From: Ornithinimicrobium sufpigmenti
GTDB taxonomy: Bacteria; Actinomycetota; Actinomycetes; Actinomycetales; Dermatophilaceae
DNA: 64,000 bases
Direction of reading: 5' to 3'
Assembly: GCF_004322775.1 (NCBI RefSeq)
Contig: NZ_CP036403.1
Span: 1,302,001 to 1,366,000, forward strand
This document shows, in pieces, positions 48,210 through 58,450 of this stretch (position 1 is the stretch's first letter; every line of letters begins with the position of its first letter). A model generated the notes under the pieces. That model worked only from the letters and a program-made list of their open reading frames with translations. It made no database searches and was not told the DNA's origin. Both the position numbers and the translations under genes were made by a program.

Positions 48210-49313
48210 ATGGCCGCAGGCACGCCCCCTACCGCGGACCGGCACGTGCCGGTCATGCTGGACCGCTGCGTCGAGCTGCTCGCCCCCGCGCTGTCCAGGC
48301 CGGGGGCGATCTTCGTGGACGGCACGCTCGGCATGGGCGGCCACACCGAGGCGGTGCTGCGCGCCTGCCCGGAGGCTCGGGCGATCGGGATCGACCGCGA
48401 CCCCCAGGCTCTCGCGCTGGCCGGCGAGCGGCTGGCGCCCTTCGGTGAGCGCTTCACCCCCGTGCACGACGTCAGCGACGACGTGCCGGCGGTGCTCGCC
48501 GACCTGGGACTCCCCACAGCCGACGCGATCCTCTTCGACCTCGGGGTCTCCTCGCTGCAGCTGGACGAGACCGAGCGCGGCTTCGCCTACCGCGCCGACG
48601 CCCCCCTGGACATGCGGATGGACCAGTCGACCGGGATGACCGCGGCGGAGGTGCTCAACACCTACGAGGCGCGGGACCTGGAGAGGGTGCTGCGCGACTA
48701 CGGGGAGGAGCGCTTCGCGCGCAAGATCGCCCGGGCTGTGGTCCGCCGCCGCGAGCAGGAGCCGTTCACCACCTCCGGACCCCTGGTGCAGCTCCTGCAC
48801 GACGTCGTCCCCGCCGCGTCCCAGCGCAGCGGGGGACACCCTGCCAAGCGCACCTTCCAGGCGCTGCGCATCGAGGTCAACGCCGAGCTGTCCGTCTGGG
48901 AGGCGGGGGTCGGTGCTGCCCTGCGCGCCCTCGGCGTCGGTGGCCGGCTCGTCGTCCTGTCCTACCACTCGCTGGAGGACCGCATCACCAAACGGGCGCT
49001 GGCGGCCGGCGCCACCAGCTCCGCCCCGCCGGGACTGCCCGTCGAGCTGCCGGAGCAGCGGCCCTGGCTGCGCCTGCTCGTCCGCGGGGCCGAGCAGGCG
49101 ACCCCCGCCGAGCAGGCCGCCAACCCGCGCTCGTCCTCGGTCCGCCTCCGCGCCGCCGAGCGCACCCGCAGCACACCCGACCAGATCTCCCGCACCACGC
49201 ACAAGCCCGCCACCCGCACGACCCCCGACCAGGCCAGGCCCGGCCAGACCAGGCCCGACCAGACCACGCGCACCACCCCCGGCCCGCACGCCGCCCGAGA
49301 GGACCTCGCATGA
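48210..49313 (+). CDS. rsmH: 16S rRNA m4C1402 methyltransferase RsmH
   Basis: A 367-residue SAM-dependent methyltransferase: [13 protein letters not shown] start, SAM loop [34 protein letters not shown] and the [18 protein letters not shown] block. It methylates C1402 in the ribosomal P site. Compared with E. coli RsmH it has an extra ~55-residue Thr/Pro/Arg-rich tail (repeated PDQARPG / PDQTTR motifs). It overlaps ftsL by ATGA. Confidence 0.95.
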   Translation: MAAGTPPTADRHVPVMLDRCVELLAPALSRPGAIFVDGTLGMGGHTEAVLRACPEARAIGIDRDPQALALAGERLAPFGERFTPVHDVSDDVPAVLADLGLPTADAILFDLGVSSLQLDETERGFAYRADAPLDMRMDQSTGMTAAEVLNTYEARDLERVLRDYGEERFARKIARAVVRRREQEPFTTSGPLVQLLHDVVPAASQRSGGHPAKRTFQALRIEVNAELSVWEAGVGAALRALGVGGRLVVLSYHSLEDRITKRALAAGATSSAPPGLPVELPEQRPWLRLLVRGAEQATPAEQAANPRSSSVRLRAAERTRSTPDQISRTTHKPATRTTPDQARPGQTRPDQTTRTTPGPHAAREDLA

Positions 49314-49762
49314 GCCAGATGACGATCTCCGCCCGTCTGCCCCGCGCCGGACGCGCCACGATCGGCGCCCGTTCCGGCGCACGGTCCGTGGACGCCTCCC
49401 CGGCCCGCACCAACCTCGGCTTCCTGCTGCTGTGCGCCTTCATCGTGTCCGCGAGCTTCACCGCGGTCCTGGTGCTCAACACGGCCCGTGCGGAGGGGTC
49501 CTACGTGCTGTCCCGGCTCGAGATGCAGAAGACCGCCCTGCACGACCAGAAGGTCACCCTCGCCGAGGAGCTGGCCGACAAAGAGTCCCCCGAGAACCTG
49601 GCCCGGGCCGCGGAGAAGCTGAAGATGGTGCCCTCCACCTCGACCGCCACCCTGCGGCTGTCCGACGGCTCGATCACCGGCGTGGCGTCCAAGGTCCAGG
49701 ACGGCCGCACGATTACCGTGGATCTGCCCTCGACGGGCATCCCGCTTCCGAAGGACGACTGA
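49310..49762 (+). CDS. ftsL: FtsL-like cell division protein
   Basis: A 150-residue single-pass protein: basic cytoplasmic N-terminus, membrane helix [21 protein letters not shown] (about residues 36-56), then a heptad-like coiled coil ([22 protein letters not shown]) and a Thr/Ser-rich tail. Shape, size and position between rsmH and ftsI identify the FtsL role, recruiting FtsQ/FtsW/FtsI; sequence identity in this family is always low. Confidence 0.8.
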   Translation: MSQMTISARLPRAGRATIGARSGARSVDASPARTNLGFLLLCAFIVSASFTAVLVLNTARAEGSYVLSRLEMQKTALHDQKVTLAEELADKESPENLARAAEKLKMVPSTSTATLRLSDGSITGVASKVQDGRTITVDLPSTGIPLPKDD

Positions 49763-49769
49763 CGCAGGA

Positions 49770-51668
49770 GTGAGCAGGCCAGTGGCAGCAGCGCGCACCT
49801 CACGTCGCCCCCGGGGTGCGGTGGCCTCGGGCGTGGTGCACCCGGCGCGGCGGGCACGGGTCCTCCTGGTCGGCATCTTCCTCGTCCTCTCCCTCTTCGC
49901 CGCCCAGCTCGTGCGGCTGCAGGGCCTGGACGCCGCGAGCGTCTCGGCCGCTGCCCTCGACGGACGCCTGCAGAGCATGATCCTGCCGGCCGCACGGGGC
50001 ACCATCACCGACGTCAACGGCCAGCCGCTGGCGATCAGCGTGGAGCGCAAGCGGATCATCGCCGACCCCACCCTGGTGGTCGACTACGAGCGGCGGGAGG
50101 ACGGCGAGGTCGTCGGCACCGGCTTCGCGGCGGCCGCCGACGTGGTCGCCGAGGTCACCGGCGCCGACCGCGCCGACGTCCTGCGGCGGCTGGAGGATCC
50201 CCTCGGGGAGCAGTACGCCGTGCTGGTCCCCGACGCCTCGCCCCAGCAGTGGCAGGAGCTGCGGGCGCGCGGCGTCCGTGGCCTCTCCGCCGAGGACCTC
50301 ATGCGCCGCGACTACCCCCTCGGCGAGTCCGCCGCGCCGCTGGTCGGCTGGATCGGTGCCGGCGAGCAGCCCGCCGGTGGCCTGGAGCTGGTGCACCACG
50401 AGGCGCTGACCGGCACCCCCGGCGAGGCCGTCTACGAGGCGGGCAGCAGCGGGGAGATCATCTCCACCGGTCTGTACGAGGAGGAGCCCGCGGTGCCCGG
50501 GCAGGACCTGCGCCTGACCCTGGACGCCGACATCCAGTGGTACGCCCACAACGCCCTCAAGGACCGCATCGCCGAGGCCGACGCGCTGTCCGGCTACGCC
50601 GCCGTGATGGAGGTCGGCACAGGGCGGCTGCTGGCGCTGACCAGCTACCCCGGCTTCGACCCCTCGGACAGCACGCAGACCTCCGAGGGGATGCGCAACG
50701 CCGCCGTCGAGGACGTCTACGAGCCCGGCTCGACCTCCAAGCTGGTCACCGCGGCGGCCGCGCTGGAGGAGGGGATCGCCGAGCCGGACACCCCGATCGT
50801 GGTGCCCATCCGCGTTCCCCGGGGCGGCGTCGCGTTCAAGGACGCGACCGAGAAGCCGGTCCAGTACCTCACCTTCTCCGGTGTCCTGGCCCACTCCTCC
50901 AACAAGGGCACCATCCTCTACGGCGAGAAGCTCACCGACGAGCAGCTCTACGAGTGGAACCGCAAGTTCGGGATGGGCTCGCTCAGCGGGCTCGGGCTGC
51001 CGGGGGAGTCCACCGGCCTGGTCCCCGAGCCCTCCACCTGGAGCGCCACCAGCCGCTACACCATGATGTTCGGCCAGGGCCTGTCGAGCACCCTGCTGCA
51101 GCAGATGGGCGTCTTCCAGACCGTCGCCAACGGCGGGATCACCGTGCCGCCCACGCTGGTCGCCGGCACCGTCGACCAGGAGGGCCGCTACGTCGAGGCG
51201 CCGCTGGGCGACGGTTCCCGGGTGATCAGCGAGGAGACGGCCACCCAGCTCACCGAGATGATGACGGCCACCGCCTCCCCGACCGGCACCGCGCCGCTGG
51301 CCGCCGTCCCCGGCTACCACATCGCCGGCAAGAGCAGCACCGCCACCCGCGTGGATCCGCAGACCGGTCGGTACACCGGTGGCGTGACGTCCAGCTTCAT
51401 GGGCTTCGCCCCGGCGCAGGACCCCAAGTACATCGTCGCCGTCGTGATCCAGCGGCCGCGGCAGATCAGCGAGTTCGGCGGCGTGATCTCCGGGCCGCCG
51501 TTCGCCGACATCATGCGCTACACCCTGCAGAAGAACGGCGTCCTGCCGGACACGACGCCGCAGCCGGAGGTGGAGCTCGAGTTCGACCCCGAGGAGCAGG
51601 CTCCCGGCCACCCCGCCGGTGTCACACTGGAGGACATCGCGATCAAGGACGAAAGGACCGGTGGGTGA
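49770..51668 (+). CDS. ftsI: Division transpeptidase FtsI (class B PBP)
   Basis: A 632-residue septal peptidoglycan transpeptidase: membrane anchor (about 30-48), pedestal domain with GTITDVNGQPLAISV, and penicillin-binding domain with SxxK (STSK, 321-324) and SxN (SSN, 376-378). The usual KTG third motif reads KSS (521-523, AGKSSTATRVDP), which is unusual. GTG 49770 and GTG 49782 are both possible starts; AGGAG at 49766-49770 fits the second with 11-base spacing. Its stop overlaps murF (GTGA); murE does not follow. Confidence 0.94.
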   Translation: MSRPVAAARTSRRPRGAVASGVVHPARRARVLLVGIFLVLSLFAAQLVRLQGLDAASVSAAALDGRLQSMILPAARGTITDVNGQPLAISVERKRIIADPTLVVDYERREDGEVVGTGFAAAADVVAEVTGADRADVLRRLEDPLGEQYAVLVPDASPQQWQELRARGVRGLSAEDLMRRDYPLGESAAPLVGWIGAGEQPAGGLELVHHEALTGTPGEAVYEAGSSGEIISTGLYEEEPAVPGQDLRLTLDADIQWYAHNALKDRIAEADALSGYAAVMEVGTGRLLALTSYPGFDPSDSTQTSEGMRNAAVEDVYEPGSTSKLVTAAAALEEGIAEPDTPIVVPIRVPRGGVAFKDATEKPVQYLTFSGVLAHSSNKGTILYGEKLTDEQLYEWNRKFGMGSLSGLGLPGESTGLVPEPSTWSATSRYTMMFGQGLSSTLLQQMGVFQTVANGGITVPPTLVAGTVDQEGRYVEAPLGDGSRVISEETATQLTEMMTATASPTGTAPLAAVPGYHIAGKSSTATRVDPQTGRYTGGVTSSFMGFAPAQDPKYIVAVVIQRPRQISEFGGVISGPPFADIMRYTLQKNGVLPDTTPQPEVELEFDPEEQAPGHPAGVTLEDIAIKDERTGG

Positions 51669-53137
51669 TCCCCCTGACGCTGCAGGAGGTCGCGCAGGTG
51701 ACCGGAGGCCGGGTGCATCCCGGGGGCAGTGACGGGGCCGCGGCCGGGCTGACGGTCACCGGCTCCGTCGTGACCGACTCCCGGGAGGTCGCTCCCGGCA
51801 GCCTCTACGTCGCCCGCCGCGGCGACCACGCCGACGGCCACGACTACCTCGCCGCGGCCGCCGACCGCGGCGCGGTGGGGGCACTGACGAACCGTGAGTC
51901 CGACGTCCTGCCCTGCGTGGTCCTGGACGAGGACCCGGCCCGGCTCTCGCCGCGGCCCGACCGGCCTCCCTACGACGCCGTGACGCGCGGGTTCGCGGCC
52001 CTGGGCCGGGAGGTGGTCGAGCGCTGCACCGCCGCCGGCGGGCTGCGCATCGTCGGCATCACCGGCTCCTCCGGCAAGACGTCCACCAAGGACCTGATGG
52101 CGCAGGTGGTCTCCGGGCTGGGGCCGACGCTGGCCCCCGAGGCGTCCTACAACTCCGAGGTCGGCGTGCCGCTGACCGTGTGCCGGCTGACGCCGGACAC
52201 CGCATACCTGGTCGCCGAGATGGGCGCCTCCGGGGCCGGGCACATCGCCCACCTCACCACCGTCGCCCCCCCGCAGGTGGCGGTCGTGCTCAACGTCGGC
52301 TCGGCCCACCTGGGCGAGTTCGGCTCGCGCGAGGCCATCGGGCGGGCCAAGGCCGAGCTGGTCCAGGCGCTGCCGGAGGGCGGGCTGGCCGTGCTCAACG
52401 CCGACGACCCCGTGGTGGCCCGGATGGCCCGCGACGCCGCCGCCGGCGGCGCGCGCACCCTGCTGGTCGGCCGGGGGGACGACGCCGACCTGCGCGCCGC
52501 CGACGTGACCACCGACGCCCGGGGGCGCGCCTCCTTCACCGTGCACGGGCCCGGGACGCCCGAGGAGGGGATCCCGGTCACGCTGCGGCTGGTCGGCGAG
52601 CACCACGTCGGCAACGCCCTCGCCGTCGCCGCCGTCGCCCACGAGTGGGGTATGCCGTGGGAGCAGGTCGCCCTGGCGCTCGCGGACGCGGTGCCCCGGT
52701 CCCGCTGGCGGATGGAGGTCACCGAGCGGCCCGACGGCGTCGTCGTCGTCAACGACGCCTACAACGCCAACCCCGACTCGACCGCCGCCGCGCTGCGCGC
52801 GCTCGCCACGATGCGCACCCCCGAGGGGCGGCTGGTCGCGGTGCTCGGCGGGATGCTCGAGCTCGGCGCCGACAGCGACGCCGAGCACGCCCGCGTCGGG
52901 GCCCTGGCCGCCGCTCTCGGCGTGGACCACCTGGTCACCGTGGGCCAGCTGGCCGAGCCGGCCGCCACCGCATACCTCGAGGGCGGCGGCGCGGAGGCGA
53001 CCTTCCTGCCCGACCGGCACGAGGCCCGTGCCTTCCTCGAGGACCACCTGGGGCCGGCCGACGTCGTCCTGCTCAAGAGCAGCCGCGACTCCGGCCTGCG
53101 GCTGCTGGGGGACGAGCTGGCGCGGGTCGGTCCCTGA
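51665..53137 (+). CDS. murF: UDP-MurNAc-tripeptide--D-Ala-D-Ala ligase MurF
   Basis: A 490-residue Mur ligase adding D-Ala-D-Ala to the UDP-MurNAc tripeptide. ATP loop [15 protein letters not shown], the MurF-specific [12 protein letters not shown] and [20 protein letters not shown], and the C-terminal [13 protein letters not shown] are present, distinguishing it from MurE. GTG 51665 overlaps the ftsI stop, and its own stop overlaps the mraY ATG (TGATG). Confidence 0.95.
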   Translation: MIPLTLQEVAQVTGGRVHPGGSDGAAAGLTVTGSVVTDSREVAPGSLYVARRGDHADGHDYLAAAADRGAVGALTNRESDVLPCVVLDEDPARLSPRPDRPPYDAVTRGFAALGREVVERCTAAGGLRIVGITGSSGKTSTKDLMAQVVSGLGPTLAPEASYNSEVGVPLTVCRLTPDTAYLVAEMGASGAGHIAHLTTVAPPQVAVVLNVGSAHLGEFGSREAIGRAKAELVQALPEGGLAVLNADDPVVARMARDAAAGGARTLLVGRGDDADLRAADVTTDARGRASFTVHGPGTPEEGIPVTLRLVGEHHVGNALAVAAVAHEWGMPWEQVALALADAVPRSRWRMEVTERPDGVVVVNDAYNANPDSTAAALRALATMRTPEGRLVAVLGGMLELGADSDAEHARVGALAAALGVDHLVTVGQLAEPAATAYLEGGGAEATFLPDRHEARAFLEDHLGPADVVLLKSSRDSGLRLLGDELARVGP

Positions 53138-54252
53138 TGGTCAACGTCCTGCTCGCCGGCGGCGTGGCCCTGGTGGTCGCCCTCTTCGGCACCCCGCTGT
53201 TCATCCGCTTCCTGGTGCGCCGCGGCTACGGCCAGTTCATCCGTGACGACGGCCCCACCTCCCACCACACCAAGCGCGGCACGCCCACCATGGGCGGCGC
53301 CATCATCATCGCCGCCACCCTGCTCGGCTACTTCCTCTCCCACCTGCTGCTGATCCTGCTGGACATGTCCGGGATCGTGGAGGTCACCCACAGCCGGTTC
53401 TCGCTCAGCGCGCTGCTGGTCCTCTTCCTCATCACCGGCCTGGGGCTGATCGGCTTCCTGGACGACTACACCAAGATCTCCAAGCAGCGCAGCCTGGGCC
53501 TGACCTCGGTGGAGAAGCTGGCGGGGCAGACCGTCGTGGCCATCATCTTCGCCCTGCTGGCGCTGCTGGTCACCAACGACAGCTCCCGGGCACCGGCGTC
53601 GACCGCGATCTCCTTCGTCCGGGACACCTCCGTGGACCTTGCGTTCGCCGGGCCGGTGCTGGGCGTGATCCTGTTCATCATCTGGGCCAACATCCTCATC
53701 GCGGGGGCCTCCAACGGGGTCAACCTCACCGACGGCCTGGACGGGCTGGCGACCGGGGCCAGCGTGATGGTCTTCGGGGCCTACTCGGTCATCGGGATCT
53801 GGCAGTACAACCAGAACTGCCAGATCGCGCCCGGGCCCAACTGCTACGACGTCCGCGACGCCCTGGACCTCGCCGTCGTGGCCTGCTCGGTCGCCGGGGC
53901 GTGCTTCGGCTTCCTGTGGTGGAACGCCTCCCCGGCCAAGATCTTCATGGGCGACACCGGCTCGCTGGCCCTCGGCGGCGGGCTGGCCGGCCTGGCCATC
54001 ACCACCCGCACCGAGCTGCTGCTGGCCGTGCTCGGCGGGCTGTTCGTCCTCATCACCCTGTCGGTGATCATCCAGGTGGCCAGCTTCAAGCTCACCGGTA
54101 GACGGGTGTTCCGGATGGCACCCCTGCAGCACCACTTCGAGCTGCTCGGGTGGGCCGAGGTCACGATCGTCATCCGGTTCTGGATCGTCGCCGGGCTCTG
54201 CGTGGCCGTCGGCCTGGGGATGTTCTACGCCGAGTGGGTGGCCAACCTGTGA
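53137..54252 (+). CDS. mraY: Phospho-MurNAc-pentapeptide transferase MraY
   Basis: A 371-residue integral membrane enzyme making lipid I. About ten helices; signature motifs include [19 protein letters not shown] (catalytic Asp pair), [13 protein letters not shown] and the [13 protein letters not shown] loop with the His cluster near the C-terminus. The product is passed to MurG. Overlaps murF and murD. Confidence 0.96.
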   Translation: MVNVLLAGGVALVVALFGTPLFIRFLVRRGYGQFIRDDGPTSHHTKRGTPTMGGAIIIAATLLGYFLSHLLLILLDMSGIVEVTHSRFSLSALLVLFLITGLGLIGFLDDYTKISKQRSLGLTSVEKLAGQTVVAIIFALLALLVTNDSSRAPASTAISFVRDTSVDLAFAGPVLGVILFIIWANILIAGASNGVNLTDGLDGLATGASVMVFGAYSVIGIWQYNQNCQIAPGPNCYDVRDALDLAVVACSVAGACFGFLWWNASPAKIFMGDTGSLALGGGLAGLAITTRTELLLAVLGGLFVLITLSVIIQVASFKLTGRRVFRMAPLQHHFELLGWAEVTIVIRFWIVAGLCVAVGLGMFYAEWVANL

Positions 54253-55763
54253 GACCGCTGGACACCCTGACCCACCGCGACGCGGACTGGACCGGCCTGC
54301 GGGCCCTCGTCACCGGGCTCGGTGTCACCGGTTTCGCGGCCGCGGACGCCCTGCTGCAGCACGGGGCCACGGTCACCGTCCTCGACGCCGGCACGGGCAC
54401 CGAGAAGCAGACCACGCAGGCCGGGATCCTCGGCATCCTGGGCGCGGACGTGCGCCTGGGCCCGGAGCAGGTCGCCAGCTGGCCCGCCGACCTGGACGTG
54501 GACGTCGTCATCACCTCGCCCGGCTGGCGCCCGGACCACCCGGTGCTGCACGGGGCGGCGCAGCACGGCATACCCGTCTGGAGCGAGGTCGAGCTGGCCT
54601 GGCGCCTGCGCCCGCGCGTGGGCGCCGCGCCCTGGCTGTGCGTCACCGGCACCAACGGCAAGACCACGACCGTGCAGCTGCTGGAGTCCATCCTGCACGC
54701 GGCAGGGCTGCGTGCGATCGCCGTGGGCAACGTCGGCACGCCCGTCCTGGACGCCGTCCAGCACCCCGAGCCCTACGACGTCATCGCCGTGGAGCTGTCC
54801 AGCTTCCAACTGCACTTCACCCACTCGGTCAGCCCCCTGGCCTCCTGCGTGCTCAACGTGGCACCGGACCACCTGGACTGGCACGGCTCGATGGAGCAGT
54901 ACGCCGCGGACAAGGCCCGCATCTACGAGCGCACCCAGCTGGCCTGCGTCTACAACGTCCAGGACCCCGCCACCGAGGCCATGGTCGAGGCGGCCGACGT
55001 CGTCGAGGGGGCTCGGGCGATCGGGGTCACCCTCGGCACGCCGGGGCTGTCCATGCTCGGCCTGGTGGACGACGTCCTGGCCGACCGCGCCTTCGTCGAG
55101 GAGCGCCGGACCTCGGCCGCCGAGCTCGGGACCCTGGCCGACCTCGCCCAGGCCTCCGGCGGCACCGGCGACGGCGCGCCCCCGCCGCACCTGGTGGTCG
55201 ACGCCCTGGCGGCCGCGGCCCTGGCCCGTGCCGCAGGCATCACCCCCGCCGCGGTCCGCGACGGGCTGCGGGCCTTCCGCACGGACGCCCACCGGACCCA
55301 GGTCGTCGCCGAGCACGCGGGCGTCACCTGGGTCGACGACTCCAAGGCGACCAACCCGCACGCCGCCCAGGCGGCGCTGGAGGCCTACCCGGACATCGTC
55401 TGGGTCGCCGGCGGCCAGCTCAAGGGCGCCGACGTCGACCAGCTGGTCGCGCGGGTCGCCGGGCAGCTGCGGGCGGTGGTGCTGCTCGGCGCCGACCGGG
55501 CGGAGTTCGCCGACGCGCTGGCCCGACACGCGCCGCACGTCCCCGTCGAGGACGCCGGCGTCACCGACCATGGGGACATGGCCGGTCTGGAGAAGCTCAT
55601 GGACGACGTCGTGGGGCGTTGCGCCCGGCTCGCCCGGCCGGGCCACGTCGTGCTGCTCTCGCCGGCCGCCGCCTCGCTCGACATGTTCCCCAGCTACGGC
55701 AGCCGAGGCGACACCTTCGCTGCCGCCGTCCGCCGGCGCCTGGGGCTGGAGGAGTCACCGTGA
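54249..55763 (+). CDS. murD: UDP-MurNAc-L-Ala--D-Glu ligase MurD
   Basis: A 504-residue Mur ligase adding D-Glu. N-terminal UDP-binding domain ([18 protein letters not shown]), ATP loop [26 protein letters not shown] and [12 protein letters not shown], and C-terminal [16 protein letters not shown] with [17 protein letters not shown]. It is slightly longer than E. coli MurD through an insertion near residues 255-300. GTG start overlaps the mraY stop. Confidence 0.95.
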   Translation: MRPLDTLTHRDADWTGLRALVTGLGVTGFAAADALLQHGATVTVLDAGTGTEKQTTQAGILGILGADVRLGPEQVASWPADLDVDVVITSPGWRPDHPVLHGAAQHGIPVWSEVELAWRLRPRVGAAPWLCVTGTNGKTTTVQLLESILHAAGLRAIAVGNVGTPVLDAVQHPEPYDVIAVELSSFQLHFTHSVSPLASCVLNVAPDHLDWHGSMEQYAADKARIYERTQLACVYNVQDPATEAMVEAADVVEGARAIGVTLGTPGLSMLGLVDDVLADRAFVEERRTSAAELGTLADLAQASGGTGDGAPPPHLVVDALAAAALARAAGITPAAVRDGLRAFRTDAHRTQVVAEHAGVTWVDDSKATNPHAAQAALEAYPDIVWVAGGQLKGADVDQLVARVAGQLRAVVLLGADRAEFADALARHAPHVPVEDAGVTDHGDMAGLEKLMDDVVGRCARLARPGHVVLLSPAAASLDMFPSYGSRGDTFAAAVRRRLGLEESP

Positions 55764-57298
55764 CGGCCACCCTGCCGCCCCGTTCCCGGCAGCGGGGGTC
55801 CGCAAAGGCCAGGGGACCGCAAGACTCTGCGGGGTCACGTGGACCGGGAGCGTCGGCAGGCCCGGCAGGCTCGCAGAACCCCGGCGACGACTACGCCACC
55901 TTCGGCGACGAGTCCCACGGCTGGACGGCAGCCACGGTCGGCACGTGGCTGCGCTCGCCGGTGGCGCCCTACTACCTGATCGCCGTCAGCGCGGCGGTGC
56001 TGACGGTGCTCGGCCTGGTCATGGTCCTGTCGGCCAGCGGCCCGGGCGCCTACCTGGAGAGCGGCAACTCCTACTCCGTCTTCCTCAACCAGGTCATGTA
56101 TGCCGGGGTGGGCATCGTGCTGGCGGTCGTCGGCTCCCGCGTCCCGCTGCGGTGGTGGAAGCGGCTGGCCTGGCCCGCGGCGCTGGGGGCGCTGGCGCTG
56201 CAGGCGGCGGTGTTCAGCCCGCTCGGCCTGGACTCCTACCAGGGCAACCAGAACTGGCTGATGATCGGCGGCCGCACGCTGCAGCCCTCCGAGTTCGGCA
56301 AGATCGCGCTCGTCGTCTTCGGCGCGGCCGTGCTGGCCACCAAGCGGCACCTCATCCACAAGATCGGGCACGCGACCGTCCCGCTCGTCTTCCCCGTCGG
56401 CCTGGTCCTCGTCGGTCTGGTCCTGCAGGGCAACGACCTCGGCACCGCGCTGATCCTGCTGTCGATCCTGGTCGGGCTGCTGTGGTCCGCCGGGCTGCCG
56501 GCCCGCTGGTTCGTCGGGGTCGGTGCGGTCGCTGCCGGCGGCGTGGCCTACCTGGCCGCCGGATCGGCCAACCGCATGCAGCGCATCCAGGTGTGGATCG
56601 GCGGCATCTGCGACAACCCGCACGTCGACGGCTGCTTCCAGAAGGTGCACGCCGAGTACGCCCTGGCCGACGGCGGCTGGTGGGGTGTCGGGCTGGGCGG
56701 CTCCCGGGAGAAGTGGGGCCTGCTGCCCGAGCCGCACAACGACTTCATCCTGGCCATCATCGGCGAGGAGCTGGGCCTGCCGGGCACGCTGACCGTCCTG
56801 ATCCTCTTCGCGGTCCTGGCCTACGCCTGCGTGCGGATCGTCTCCCAGTCCGAGGACACCTTCGCCCGGCTGGCCGCAGCCGGGGTGATGATCTGGTTCC
56901 TGGCCCAGGCGCTGCTCAACATCGGCTCCGTCATCGGGATGCTGCCCATCATCGGTGTGCCCCTCCCGCTGGTCTCCAGCGGCGGCTCGGCGCTCATCGC
57001 CGCCCTGATGGGCGTGGGCCTGCTCCTGGCCCTGGCCCGGTCGCTGCCGGAGGCGCAGGACCGGTTCTCCGGACGCGCCTCCGTCCTGCGGCGCACGATC
57101 GCCGCGGTCCCCGCCGCAACGACGGCCGCTCGCGCAGCGAGGGCGACCGGGCGGAGCGCCACGAGCTCCGCGTCGTCCCGCAAGGACACGCCAGCGAAGC
57201 ACGCGTCCCGCAAGAACGGCGCGACCAAGGCCCCCCGGACCACGTCGCCGCGGGCTGCCGCCCCCCGTGCGGCGCGTCGCCCGGGAGGCCGCCCGTGA
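55760..57298 (+). CDS. ftsW: SEDS peptidoglycan polymerase FtsW
   Basis: A 512-residue SEDS-family glycosyltransferase, partner of FtsI. A disordered N-terminus (1-65) is followed by about ten helices with NWLMIGGRTLQPSEFGKIAL, LQGNDLGTALILL (catalytic Asp region), EPHNDFILAIIGEELG and PLVSSGGSALIAALMGVG. The ~80-residue cytoplasmic tail is rich in Arg, Lys, Ala and Ser. GTG start overlaps murD, stop overlaps murG. Confidence 0.95.
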   Translation: MTATLPPRSRQRGSAKARGPQDSAGSRGPGASAGPAGSQNPGDDYATFGDESHGWTAATVGTWLRSPVAPYYLIAVSAAVLTVLGLVMVLSASGPGAYLESGNSYSVFLNQVMYAGVGIVLAVVGSRVPLRWWKRLAWPAALGALALQAAVFSPLGLDSYQGNQNWLMIGGRTLQPSEFGKIALVVFGAAVLATKRHLIHKIGHATVPLVFPVGLVLVGLVLQGNDLGTALILLSILVGLLWSAGLPARWFVGVGAVAAGGVAYLAAGSANRMQRIQVWIGGICDNPHVDGCFQKVHAEYALADGGWWGVGLGGSREKWGLLPEPHNDFILAIIGEELGLPGTLTVLILFAVLAYACVRIVSQSEDTFARLAAAGVMIWFLAQALLNIGSVIGMLPIIGVPLPLVSSGGSALIAALMGVGLLLALARSLPEAQDRFSGRASVLRRTIAAVPAATTAARAARATGRSATSSASSRKDTPAKHASRKNGATKAPRTTSPRAAAPRAARRPGGRP

Positions 57299-58437
57299 AC
57301 GAGGCAGACGCCACCCGGGTCGAGGCTGACGGCCCCGGGCCAGGGGCTCCGCTGTCCGTCGTGCTCGCCGGCGGCGGCACCGCCGGTCACGTGAACCCGC
57401 TCCTGGCGACCGCCGACGCACTACGGCGCCGCGTGCCCGAGGTGCGGATCCAGGTGCTCGGCACCGCCGAGGGCCTGGAGTCCAGGCTCGTGCCCGAGCG
57501 CGGCTACCCCCTGACCGTCGTGCCGAAGGTGCCCTTCCCCCGACGGCCGGGGCCCGCCGTGCTGCGCTTCCCCGGCGCGCTGCGCCAGGCCATCTCCACC
57601 GCCGCCGGCGCCCTTCGCGCCGTCGAGGCAGACGTGGTGGTGGGGTTCGGCGGGTATGTGGCCACCCCGGCCTACCTCGCGGCCCGCCGCGCCCGGGTGC
57701 CCGTGGTGATCCACGAGCAGAACGCCCGTCCCGGCCTGGCCAACCGGCTCGGTGCCCGGTTCGCCGAGCACGTCGCCACGACCTTCGCCAGCACCTCCCT
57801 CCCGGGAGCGACTGTCGTCGGGCTCCCGCTCCGCACCGAGGTGCGTGAGCTGGACCGGGCGCAGTCCCGCGACGAGGCCCTCGCGCACTTCGGGCTGGAC
57901 GCGGACCGTCCCACCCTGCTGGTCTTCGGCGGGTCGCTGGGGGCGCAGCGGCTCAACGAGGCCTTCGCCGGGGCCGCCGCCGACCTGCTGGCCGCGGGGG
58001 TCCAGGTGCTGCACCTGACCGGAGCCGGCAAGGGCGTCCACCTCGCGGCACCGTCGGCCGACGGTCCCCGCTACGTCGCGCTCGACTACACCGACCGGAT
58101 GGACCTGGCCTACTCCGTGGCCGACCTGGCGGTCTGCCGGGCCGGTGCGGGCACGGTCTGCGAGCTGGCGGCGGTAGGGCTGCCGGCGATCTACGTCCCG
58201 CTGCCGGTCGGCAACGGCGAGCAGCGGCTCAACGCCGCCGACGTCGTCGCCGCCGGCGGGGGCCGGATCGTCGAGGACGCCCAGGTGCGCCCCGACTGGG
58301 TGCGCAGCGACGTCATACCCCTGCTGGGCGACCGGGAGGCCCTCGGCACGATGGCGGCGGCCGCCGCCGAGCACGGCCAGCGGGACGCCGACGAGCGGCT
58401 GGTCGACCTGGTCCTCCAGGCCGCGGGCCGGGTGTGA
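57295..58437 (+). CDS. murG: Lipid II synthase MurG
   Basis: A 380-residue GT28 glycosyltransferase adding GlcNAc to lipid I. N-terminal loop VVLAGGGTAGHVNPLLA, VVGFGGYVATPAYLAAR, VIHEQNARPGLANRLGARFA, and C-terminal FGGSLGAQRLNEAF, CRAGAGTVCELAAVGLPAIY. Membrane-peripheral on the inner face. GTG start overlaps the ftsW stop; murC follows after 13 bp. Confidence 0.96.
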   Translation: MNEADATRVEADGPGPGAPLSVVLAGGGTAGHVNPLLATADALRRRVPEVRIQVLGTAEGLESRLVPERGYPLTVVPKVPFPRRPGPAVLRFPGALRQAISTAAGALRAVEADVVVGFGGYVATPAYLAARRARVPVVIHEQNARPGLANRLGARFAEHVATTFASTSLPGATVVGLPLRTEVRELDRAQSRDEALAHFGLDADRPTLLVFGGSLGAQRLNEAFAGAAADLLAAGVQVLHLTGAGKGVHLAAPSADGPRYVALDYTDRMDLAYSVADLAVCRAGAGTVCELAAVGLPAIYVPLPVGNGEQRLNAADVVAAGGGRIVEDAQVRPDWVRSDVIPLLGDREALGTMAAAAAEHGQRDADERLVDLVLQAAGRV

Positions 58438-58450
58438 GGTCGGCCGGACG

